Positions 13,701 to 25,700 of a stretch of 64,000 nucleotides of DNA are shown here, in pieces. The number at the start of each line of letters is the position of its first letter. Position 1 is the stretch's first letter. Where the stretch lies: the NCBI GenBank assembly GCA_943736015.1, contig OX031063.1:43478672-43542671 (forward strand). Reading direction: 5' to 3'. The position numbers and the translations under genes were made by a program. The notes beneath the pieces were generated by a model. It was given only the letters and a program-made list of their open reading frames with translations. It made no database searches and was not told the origin of the DNA. This DNA comes from Tridacna crocea (taxonomy: Eukaryota; Mollusca; Bivalvia; Cardiida; Cardiidae).

Positions 13701-16700
13701 GCAAGATTTTCTGACTGTGAAAGTAACAGAACTTCTGATTGGCTACAACAAAATGGTTTAGCCAATCAGAAGTGGTCTGTTACTTTCTCATTGACGAAAT
13801 TCTGAAGAATAAGACTGAGAATGTTCTTAAGAATGGTTGTTGAATACAGACGCAGATCTTTGATCTAAAGTGTCAAGGCAATAAGTATGATATCAAAAAA
13901 AAGAGCAGCTTTTAGAGTTTCAATGGACTGTCACGTGATGTTATATTTAGCTGCCAAAAGAAGTCGAGTGAATATCTATTGCTCAGAGAGTAAATATAGA
14001 TAAAAAAAATAAATTGTACAATCAAAATATAAGTAAAAAGTTACCTTTTTAAAAGTCAATATCAGCAGTTTTAGGGAATAATTTCTCAAAAGAAAATAAA
14101 ATGTACAAAAAATATTTTCCGAAAAAAAGAACTAATTGACATTGTTTTCACAAATGTATGAAAACAATGCAAAGAAATAATCCATTTAGAACACTAAACT
14201 TTGAAAGCATATCGAATTCTTTTCCGAAAAGGACCTGATATACAAAAGTTTTCACAATTTACAAAGCAATGCATTAATCCAATTACAATAAACAGGCGCT
14301 ATCGAATAACACAAACTATACACGTAATACCAACAATACACAGACGAGATTAACAACCAAGATAAGACTGGAAAAGATTTATGATATTTCTAATCCTGTA
14401 CGTCAAAATATAAACTTTTTACTAGGCATCTACAGAAACAGACAGAAAAAAATATTGTGGCAAAGGGAGAATTTTCTTGTTTTTTCCCTGACTGAAACAA
14501 TCTAGTATTAAATGACTCTTGAGGAATAAAGCACTTGAAAACATTGTAGGAAAAGAAGAAAATGCTGGTAACCAGCATTTTCTCCTTTCCCACAATGTTT
14601 TCTAACCTTCCATAAGTAAATCTCATAATATAAGCCATGTCACGTTTGTTTTCTGTAACCATTGTTTCCGAACTATTCATCCCTTGGTTTAATGTCTATA
14701 CGCCACTGGTAGCTCTACCGGACTTTGGTTACGATATATGGCAGAAACAGACAGAGAAAAAGAGCATGTTGGCGGTTCAATGTGAGATAGATACGGTAAG
14801 TAACTATAGAAAAATATAGTGTAGGGAAACACCTAGACTGGTTACCGCCCCTGATACTACTACGTGTATAGTAATACACGGTATACAACGGTGGCCAGTT
14901 CAGGAAACACCCTTACATGTATTTGGACCCTGCCACACCATTTTTCCAAAATATTCAAATATTTCAACCCTGTGCCACACAATTCCGAGTTTTAAAGACT
15001 TTCGGGAAAAGGCATTTGAAAAGATTCGGGAAAAAAAAGAAAATGCTTTAACTCATTACCACATGACAAAACTTTAAGTTTGTCCGAATCGAAAGCATTT
15101 GCAGAGGACAAAATAAAAATGACTGAAAATTTGAAATATGTTTTGTGAAGGGTAGAAAACATTGTGGGAAAAGGAGAAAATGCTGGTTACCAGCATTTTC
15201 TCCTTTTCCCACAATGTTTTCAAAAGGCTTCTTTTCCAGGGGTGTCAAAAGTAGGTTGTTATGGGAGACCACTCCTTCCTGCATGGCATACTCCCGATTT
15301 AAATACAATACCTGGCTACTGCGTCAGAGAGATATCTCTTTGGCTCAGTGGTTAGGGTATTGGCTTTGCGTCCGGGAGTTCGGAGTTCGAATCCCGCTCC
15401 GATCCTTATTTCTGCCATGCATTTATTCATTTGTTTCTTTGTTACGGACTTCGTTCGTAAGATGGGGGCTCGTCCAGGATTGGCCATTGAGCCATTAGTC
15501 CCATTTGTTGTCCAAAATCGGACTTCCTGCCTAATAAGGCTTTGAGTCATCAATAAAATGATGACTTTAAGAGGGGGTGTGTTATGGGAGACCACTCCTT
15601 CCTGCATGGCATACTCCCGATTTAAATACAATACCTGGCTACTGCGTCAGAGAGATATCTCTTTGGCTCAGTGGTTAGGGTATTGGCTTTGCGTCCGGGA
15701 GTTCGGAGTTCGAATCCCGCTCCGATCCTTATTTCTGCCATGCATTTATTCATTTGTTTCTTTGTTACGGACTTCGTTCGTAAGAAGGTATTGAGTGGTA
15801 ATGGGTTAACGAGAAGTTTCTTCTAACAAGTTGTTTTCATGCTTTCTAGGGACAGGTTTTAGTATTTTAGTATTGTGTTTCAGTCATCTGCGAATGCTTT
15901 CAAAATTAACCCAATACCACAGAAGCCTTACCTTTGACAACCCTGAGAAAGAAACCCTTTGAAAATATTATGGGAAAAGAAGAAAATGCTGGTAGCCAGC
16001 ATTTTCTTTTTTCCCCCACAATGTTTTCTACCCTTCACAAAACAAATTTCAACTTTTCAGTCACTTTAAGTTTTATTTTGTCGTCTGCAACTGCTTCCAA
16101 TTTGGACTAGTCTAAAATTTTGTCGTGTGGTAAAGAGTTAAACACGTGTAAAATTAAGGGTTTAATTATCTATTGATCAATGCATTATACCCATAAATGT
16201 TGCAAAATAAAAAAGAAAATACAACAGGACACCTTACGTTTGATTCCAGTAGATTATCAAGTCCACGGTAGAATAACACTATTACACATATATGTTTATA
16301 GTGCACTCAACACTAGTTTAAACATATTCATTTTACATCGACTGAGAAACAAGTTCTTACAACTTATGCTAATCTCCCTCGATTCTGCTTCCTTGGTACT
16401 ACACCAGTACTCGCGCCGAATGTGTGGGCCACTGAAAAATTCAAAACTTGATGCCTGATCCCAGGTCTCGAACTCAGGACCTTATGGTTACGAGGCCAAC
16501 GCTCTACCTCACAACCATGGACACCACACAACATTTTTTCATATATATCTTTAATACTGCACTATACGATAATTCAAAAAAAATATTATCTTAATCCATT
16601 ACCACACAATCCCTACTTTTGACGCCCCTGAGAAAGAAGGCTGTAGAAAACATTGTGGGAAAAGGAGAAAATGCTGGTAACCAGCATTTTCTCCTTTTCC

Positions 16701-19700
16701 CACAATGTTTTCTACCCTTCACAAGACAAATTTTAAATTTTCAGTCACTTTTATTTTGTCGTCTGCAATTGCTTTCGATTTGGACAATCCTAAAATTTTG
16801 TCGTTAGGTAATGAGTTAAACCGATGCAACACATACTTAACTTATCCCTACAAGATCCAAGGTCATATATCATCGGTTTAATTCAAAAACCTCGTAACTA
16901 CAGCTTGGTTCAAGCTGTAGTTACGAGGTTTTTGTAAAAAACCGACAATATGATGCCTGTTACCTTCTGTATATTCACATACATACTTATCAATCACTAG
17001 ATCGTACAAAAAAATCCATTATAAACATTTTGAGGCAGAAAAACGGAATATTTACAATTTCAATACCGTTTTTCACCAAAATAATATTATTATACTTAGG
17101 ATAGTAGACAAGAGAGACCCTAGATCACTCTACACATTCAGTTACGTCTGATCTTGATCTAAACTGTCTGAAAAAACGCATACATTTATCCTTTGTATTA
17201 TAGAGGTTAAACTCATACTTATTTATAAATAAATCTCTTCGATAAAACAACACTTAACGTTTCAGCAGACAATCCTATCACAGGAACCTGAACAAGAAGG
17301 CCCTTGAAAGCATTGTGAGAAATTGGGAAAATGCTGGTAAGCATCATTTTCTCCTTTTCTCACATTGTTTTCTATTCTTTCAAAGACAGAAAACCCTATA
17401 CGTGAACCATTCATATTTTTCATGTTGAAAATACTTTCAGTTTGCTCAAGACCAACATTTTTTTGGTTGTTGTTGTTTGGTTAAGTGTTAAACCTTAACC
17501 TTCTCAGTCAGTAGTAAATTGAAACTTTCAAACTGATGGTGAAACCCCAAATTTCAGTATCTCAAGTTATTTTTTTTCAGGACATTTATCTCTTTATCGG
17601 ACAGTGTAGATTCAAGATCAGACTGCACGTTCTGTGCAGTCTGATCTTGAATCTACAATGTCCGATAAAGGTTCTTGAGTCCCACACAGCAGCCTGAAGG
17701 CGAATGGAGAGCAGGTATAACGCAATATTGAGGCCAGTCAATAGTCATCAATATTTCAACCCTCCGGGTTTGCTATCAACATGGTCAATCTACGAGAGAC
17801 AAATCCTGTCGCAATATAAAACTGTTTTTCACAGAACGTAACCCTTTATTAAGACAGCCTGGGCCCATATTCACGAACCATTCTTGAGAATATTCTTAGT
17901 CTTATTCTCAAAGGTTTTCTACAATTTCTGATTGGCTAAACCGAATGGTTCCATTGTATACATATAAATTCATCAGTATGAATGCATCTATAATGTATCC
18001 GGAATCATACGAGCGTATTTCCTTTTTCTTTCATTTTTATTACCTTTACTATGTTAAATTGAAACCGTTAAACAGTAACAAAACATGTTTTCCTCGGTTT
18101 GCCAAGATTCTTGCCATAAATTATAGCCCATTGCAGAGATGTATGGTGAGACAACTCTCCTCGGAGATTGGTCGATGGCTAGCCGCAATTTAATGAACTG
18201 CATTTTCTATCAGTCGCAATCTGTGCAACCTTGCAACCGTCAGGGGCAACATTTGGCAGGAAGATACAATATGTTTGATATTTCATAAAATAAAGAGAAC
18301 TTTGGTTAAAAAATGGATGAAAACGAGTAACGATGCATCTTTAAAAAGTTGTTCACAATATTAAGATTCCGTTACAATAATTGCCATTAGTATTAAAAAA
18401 TAAATCGCTATTCGAAACGTCCTTGTGTGTCAAGGTTTTATATTTGCACAGGTATTATCTAATTATTTTTCTTTTCATTTGCGGGGCAAACCACTGTGAG
18501 AGGAATTCCAAACTGTAAATCGATTATTGAAGATTTGCACTATCAATCAACGCTAGATCCAAATTCATTGCTATAAACAGATTTCTTTTCGGATAGAGTG
18601 GAACAAGATTAGACTGCACAAAATGTGTGGTCTGATCTCATATATATACACACTGTTCTTCGCCAATATCAATATTTGGACGAAACACTCATCAGAATGT
18701 AGTAATTAAGTAGGCTGATTAAATTGAGAAGAAAATATATAAGCTATGCTCCGGCAAAAGGGAGCTTAACGCCTTACTCCGTAATACCAATCAAGCCATG
18801 ACAGAATTCTGGATCTTTAATAGATACTTTTTAACGACCAACTAATCATGCGGTACACTGGTCCTTTCTCATACAGAAAATTTACCAATAGCGAAAAGTT
18901 TCGACCCAGGTCAGCCTGCGCGGACTGCGCAGGCTAACCTGGGTCGATACTTTTCGCTGATGCATTAAGGTAGTGGACCCGTAATACTACTAGAGCAGCA
19001 AGGCATAAAATTTCTTGACAGTTGATAAAGACAGATTTATACAGATATTATACTTTTGCATGGTTTTAACCAACCAGAAATTCCTTTAATGTCTCTCTTG
19101 AAATTATTTGTTGATACTTCTGTTAGTTTCCAGAAAAGGGAGGTAATTATCATATCCATTTGTAATGAGAATATAGTGGTTTTAGATTTATAAATGATAA
19201 TTCTAGGAAGGACAAAAATGAAAAAGTGGCTTGGTGAAAGTAGTACAATATTACTCATTTTTAATCTTAGCAAATTTTGTAGGATAATAATATAGTGGAA
19301 ATAGCTGTTTTCTATTACGGGACTACTACGTTAACGTCCCTTTTCACAGAGCATGGTTCGCAGGGTCTTTAAGGTCACAGGGAAACAGTGTTAAATAGTG
19401 AAGGTGGTCAAGCTGGAAAAGACGTTTTCTTTCATTGTGTCAACTTATTTTATCCGAAAATGAAACACACTGGAAAATCAAATATGTGTAAACAGTAGCC
19501 AATAGAAAACATTGTGGTAAATCAATAAACTGCTTATTGTGTCTAGGCCCTCCACGTGTCAAAATATTTTCAAACATGATTTGGTCAAAGTAATTTAAAA
19601 TCGCGTGAAGGAGGGGAGAGTTGACTTAACACGCTTATTCATAACTCTTTACCAGACAACAATAGTCTGATTTCTTTTTCACATGGAGAGCATTTTGAGA

Positions 19701-22700
19701 GAAGAAATTAATTTATTTACTCTTGTTTACATTCTGACCAGAAGTTTCCTAAACCAAAACTAAGCACAATCCTCGAAATGAAATTCGCCGACTTGGGAAG
19801 TCGAACCTAACTGAAAGCAACAGACTCAATGTGGCTTAAGTGGTTGAACATTGATTTGCCTTTGAAGTAGTAAAAAAAAAAACAAGGGAAATTTGAAAAA
19901 ATGGTGTTTACCAGCCTTTTTTTTCCTCCTTGTCCTGACATGCTTTCAAAACCTAGCTTCCTCAGGACCGTTACCCATTAGGCTGTTGAGCCAGACTAAA
20001 GTACCGTTTCCGGACAGTGTAAATCAAGACCAGACTGTACAGAATGTGCAGTCTGACCTTCGATCCAAAATATCCGTAAACACGGCGGGGAATCACGTGA
20101 CACAACAACAACAACAATGACCGTTATTTGAAAAAATTCCCCGACTTCAGGTAAGAAAATCTTCAATAATTCCGTCAATACATGACCGATTGGAATTTGG
20201 TTTGAAGCAGAGAAGGCGAAAGGAGTCCGGGGATTTGTTTGGTGTGTTAGATTTTTTAAACAACACCTGATAAAAAAGTTATTGACGAGCAAACAAATTA
20301 TCCAGGGTAAAAAATTTGTTTGCTCGTCAATAACTTTTTTATCAGGTGTTGTTTAAAAAATCTAACACATCAAGCAAATCCCTGGAGTCCTTCCGCCTTC
20401 TCTGCTTCAAATCAAATTCCAATCGGTCATGTATTAACGGAATTATTGAAGATTTTCTTACCTGAAGTCGGGGATTTTTTTCAAATAACGGTCATTGTTG
20501 TTGTTGTTGTGTCACGTGATTCCCGGCCGTGGTAAAGATGATATCTTTCGCCAAAAATGACAAAACAAAAATTTCTGTCTTTACTTTCGGCTTTAAAGTT
20601 ATTTTAGCCTACTTCGCAGGTTACGGGATTGTTTACTAAATATATGGTCACGAGTGTATGTATACTATTACTCTCAGATGATAATTTTAGCCTTTATTGA
20701 CATACACAACATAACAAAACAAACACATAAAGGATAAAACAGGTAAAATGCATTGCTTCATTACATTGACAGCAGGTATTTAACCCTTTACCCCATCAGG
20801 CATTTCTATGGTATCTTTAATTGACCATAAATAAGAGCAAGGATAAAGCCGTTTCTTCTGTGTATATGACACCTTTTGATAGTGTAGAAAACATTGTGGC
20901 AAAAGGTAAAATTGCTCGTGACGAGCAATTTCAGCTTTTGCCACAATGTTTTCCAAAGGCTCCTACAAGCAATGCGTAGAAATGAGTATCTATGGAGTAA
21001 AGGATTAAGTTGTGAGGAATACCTGTTACCCCTATAATTATGAAGTCAGTCGACCCTAAAAAGACACTGCTATCGTCTGAGAGTAATATATACATGTATG
21101 TTGGTAGTTAAGGAACAACAATACATTGTAGCACTACAAATAATCATTTTGTATACGTATAATTTACCGAAATGATTCGTCCTTCAATGTTTTTTAATAT
21201 TATTTCAGATATTCCGACGCGGCATTCCTAGGAGCAAGTACTTAAAACAGGTAATAATTGCTCTTAGCACTTCACTGCGGGCCACCGTGGCTCAGTCGGC
21301 TATATACAAGACTTGAATCCTTGGGGTACAAGACTTGAATCCTTGGGGTACAAGACTTGAATCTCTGGGGTACAAGACTTGAATCCTTGGGTACAAGACT
21401 TGAATCCTTGGGGTACAAGACTTGAATCATTGGGGTACAAGACTTGAATCATTGGGGTACAAGACTTGAATCCTTGGGGTACAAGACTTGAATCCTTAGG
21501 GTACAAGACTTGAATCCTTGGGATACAAGACTTGAATCCTTTGGGTACAAGACTTGAATCCTTGGGGTATAAGACTTGAATCTCTGGGGTACAAGACTTG
21601 AATCTCTGGGTTACAAAACTTGAATCCTTGGGGTACAAGACTTGAATTCTTGGGGTACAAGACTTGAATCTCTGGGTTACAAGACTTGAATCCTTGGGGA
21701 ACAAGACTTGAATCTCTGGGGTACAAGACTTGAATCCTTGGAGTCGCAAGGATCGATGATAGTCATTGTGACATAATGCATTCCTCTCTCACAGCCTATT
21801 AACCCATACTCTGCTAAATAATTAACTCATTACCATACAACAACATTTTAGGCTTGTCCAAATCAAAAGCATTTGCAGACCACAAAATAAAAGTGACTGT
21901 AAACTTGAAATTTGTTTTGTGAAAGGCAGAAAACATTGTGGGAAAAGGAGAAAATGCTGGTTACCAGCATTTTCTCCTTTCCCACAATGTTTTCCAAAGG
22001 CCTCTTTCTCAGGGTTGTCAAAAGTAGGGATTGTGTGGTAATGGGCTAAAATAAAATTTTCAGTTCGATATTTATAACCCAAATATTGCTGTTTCAAAGT
22101 TATGTTTTAGGGAATCATACATCCTTATCGGACAATGTAGACCTAAGTTCAGACTGCACATCTGATCTTGATATACATTGTCCGCAGATGGTCAGTTAGT
22201 AGCCACTAGCAGCCAAAGGGATGTATTTCGTATTGAGGCGTGCTTAGCAGCAGATAGATTTAAAAGTCTAACTCTAAACATGTCATTTTATTTGTTTTTC
22301 AACTTATTCAGTATCTGTCTTCCAATGTTTCCTTCGGAAAACATGAATTACTTCATGTGTTACCGACACACACTTTTTTTTTCAGTTTGTACGACCATAT
22401 TATCTATATGCCTATGAAAATGTTTGTATTTTATGCCAAATAAAGATTATGTCATGTTATGTTATGTTATGTTATGTTATGTTATGTTATCTTATGTTGT
22501 GTTATGTCGTGTTTTGACGATGGTTATGTGACCATTTCTTCATGGATCAAAATGTTTCAGAAAATCCAAAGTTCACTTGTAAAAAGCTAAAAAAATTAAA
22601 AACATTACATTGCGGTAAAAGAAAAATAATAAAAGTGATTTTGAAATAACGAAACATTTATTTTACCTTGAGATCAAAGATCCTGTATATATTTTTAGCC

Positions 22701-25700
22701 GATTACAACATAAACAATTTCACCGTCATTTCTTATAACTGATTATTATATACAAAGAGATTGTAATGAATTGTAAACATAGAGTTTAATATCCATGGTT
22801 AATCCCTTGTGTGTTGAGTTTAGCACATATAAGTCGCCTTAATCTTTTCCACACGACCCCCCCACTTTTAACGACCCAGAGAGAGAAGCCTTTTTGAAAA
22901 CATTGTAGGAAAAGGAGAAAATGCTGGTAACCAGTATTTTCTCCTTTTCCCACAATGTTTTCTAACCTTCTTTAAACAAATTTCAATTTTTCGGTCACAA
23001 TTATTTTGTCGTCCGCAAGTGGTTTCAATTTGAAGAGGTCTAAAATTTTGTTGTTAGGTATCCTGCTATATAAACGACAAAGAAACTTTTGAACTACGAG
23101 AAAGAAACTCATGCAGTGCCACTTCAAACACATTTTAAAGGCGAAATATTTCACTATGGGACAAAGATCAGAATGCACGTTTTGTGCAGTCTGATCTTGA
23201 CCTACACTGTCCGCAAAGGTCTAAAAGTCGCGCTTTGCAGCTTAAAGGTGGCCCTTCAGAGTTTGGGACGAAAATTTTACAAAAATGCAAAAAAAATCAT
23301 CCTTTTACTCCATTAGCCTTTTAATTTGCGTTCATAAAACCCAGTAGTCGAAAACCATCCGATAACACGAGAAATTAGAGATTTATTACAGACCAGGTTG
23401 ACACCAACGGAAGACACGTTCTTTTTTTAGATTATCAATTCTCTCATTTAAATACAGGAAAACACAGTTTCAAACATCCGTCCGAAGAAGACGTTATGGA
23501 AAATGATTATTACATGTTTGTTATGTAACGGAATTTAAGCGTTATTAGTCACGTGCCTGTCATTTGACATTTCCACAATGCTTTATTGATTTTTGGCGCG
23601 AAATCTAAAAATAGCTTGAGGCTACGTAGCCTTTTAAGGGAATACCATCAAAAAAATTTTTTTTTTGTAATTTTATGATTCTTAATTATTGATGATTTGT
23701 ATTGTTTCTTCATATGAATTTCAGTGATATATATATATATATTTTTTTTTTAATTTGGTGTGATGTGAGAATTCTAAATACCAACCTTTAAAGGTTAAAC
23801 CTATAGTGAAAATCAATCGTTATAGACTAGTAGTAGATGGTGAAATAGACAGAGCTCCAGATAGAGGGGTCGATTTTGATTTTTTAAAAAATCCATTATT
23901 CTCCATTAAAACCTATATTGTGGGTACTCATTTGTATCCTCTCATCGAGACAATTCAAATGAGAACCCACAACATTGGGTTTCAACGAGAAATAATGGAT
24001 TTAGAGTACGATTTCTCCCTCTTATCCGGAACTCTGACAGACATTTATAGTCAGTACGAAACTTGAAGAATATTGCAATAAAAAGACCCCCCCCTTTTGT
24101 TGTTAAAAGCTTTGGAAAGTAGCTCACAGTGTACATCAACCCAATCATGAGGTATACTAGTCCTCTGACATGCAGAATATTCATCAGTAGCAAAAAGTTT
24201 CGGCGGACTGCTCAGGCTGATCCGAGACGGCACTTTACACAAGTGTCCAAATACCTTTTTTCGCGTGTTGCAGGCCAATGTAATTTATACTGTTTAGCGG
24301 TGCGTATTGATTTGGTAAATAATCTCAAAATAATGCGAGTACCTCAATCTTTATCCTGCTAAATAAGCGAAATGAAACTTTCAAGACGACAGTAAAAACC
24401 GAAATGTTGCTATTTCAAACTCGGTTTTATGGCGGAAAATATATCCTTATCGGACTGTGTAGATTCAAGATCAGACTGCACTTTCAGTGTAATCTGATCT
24501 TAGTCTACACTGTCTGCAAAAGGTTCGTGAGTCGCGCTTTGCAGCCTTAGATTTAACAAGTAATCCAGGCGGAAGTGTAAACGTGCACCGCTCAAGGTCT
24601 GCTGCTCAACAGTTGCTAAGCGTTGGTTGAAACGTTATACTTCGTGGCTAAGGCACACTCGATCGCCTACAAATCTCAGGATGGGAGGTGGGGGAGAAAT
24701 CAAAGCGTTGAAAACGCTGATGTGGCATTTGTCAAGGAAGCCACCGTATGAAATTAATAATTTGAAAACAAGAGGGCCATAATGGCCCTGGATTGCTCAC
24801 CTGAGTCAATAGGCGAAATTCAATCCTCGTGCCTCATTCAATTTCTGACCAAATGTGCGATCAATTTAGCATCAAATGTGGCCTCTAGGAATTTCCTAAA
24901 GTCGACCTAATTTATCACCCGACCGATCCAATTCAGAAATCATCAAAAAATTATCAAGACAAACATTCTGAACAGTTTTCAAGTTAAATGAGCAATAAAT
25001 GTGGCCTCTAGAGTCCCTATAAGGTATATCTTAAATTCGACCAAGTGACCTAGTTCATGACCCAAGGTGACCCAATTCCAAACTCACTCTACATTTCATC
25101 AAGACAAACATTCTGACCAATTTCATAATTTCCTAACGTTGACCTAATTTATCACCCGACTGACCCATTTTAGAACTCATCAAAAAATTTTCAAGACAAA
25201 CATTCTGAACAGTTTTCAAGTCAGTTGAGCAAGAAATATAGCCTCTAGACTGTCCACAAGGAATTTCTTTAATTTTTCCTAGTGACCTAGATTATGATCC
25301 CAGGTGACCCAATTTTGAACTCATCCTAGATTTTATCAAGACAAACATTCTGATTAATTCTTAAGTCAACTGAGCAAAAATGTGGCCTCAAGGTCTCCAC
25401 AAGGTATTACTTTAATTTGACATTGAGACCTAGTTTATGACCCCAGGTGACCCAATTTTAAACTGAGTAAACCTTGTGACCCCTGGGCCGGGGCCAGTTT
25501 TGACCCCAGAGGCATCATATAAATAAAATTGGTAGAGGTCCACTAGAGATGCTAGATACCAAATATCAAAGCTCTACGCCTTCAAGTTTCAGAGAAGAAG
25601 AATTTTAATGTTTTCCTTTTTTGTTCTTATGTTGGAACTTGTGACCCCCGGGGGCGTGGCCAGTTTTGACCCCAGGGGCATCATATGCACACACTTGGTA

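Larger units (their letters stand above)
15257..15785 (+). mobile_element. Miniature LTR retrotransposon (TRIM) with tRNA-like LTRs
   Basis: Two direct repeats, 15257-15462 and 15580-15785, are 206 bp each and identical by eye. Directly after the first comes TGGGGGCTCGTCCAGGAT (15463-15480), a primer binding site complementary to tRNA-Pro with one mismatch to the common form. Directly before the second is a purine tract, AAGAGGGGGTG. The 117-bp interior has no coding capacity. AGGT flanks the element as a 4-bp target duplication. Each LTR carries A box TGGCTCAGTGG and B box AGTTCGAATCC 32 bases apart, as in a tRNA gene. Identical LTRs mean a recent insertion, which must have used proteins from another element. 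Confidence 0.88.
15048..15809 (-). mobile_element. TTAA palindromic MITE interrupted by a TRIM
   Basis: Left part 15048-15256 and right part 15786-15809 together make one minus-oriented copy. The TRIM sits in the GTAGGT motif near its end, and AGGT is present on both sides of the insert. Confidence 0.85.

Noticed and set aside
15341-15400. Functional tRNA gene
   Set aside because: A and B boxes fit, but the acceptor stem and T stem do not pair properly and the sequence is part of an LTR present twice.
15145-15794. Several 60-117 residue ORFs across the TRIM
   Set aside because: Same frame repeated by the two LTRs; contains the tRNA-like region, not a protein.
20320-20535. ORF MLVNNFF... found on both strands
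   Set aside because: The two copies are the arms of the inverted repeat; no splice sites or protein features.
21300-21749. 149-residue ORF on the minus strand with repeats such as SLVPQGFKSC
   Set aside because: It is the 22-bp minisatellite read through; 22 is not a multiple of 3, so all frames stay open by chance of unit composition.
23806-24066. 86-residue ORF MKINRYRLVVDG...
   Set aside because: Half of it is a palindrome translated through; no family resemblance.
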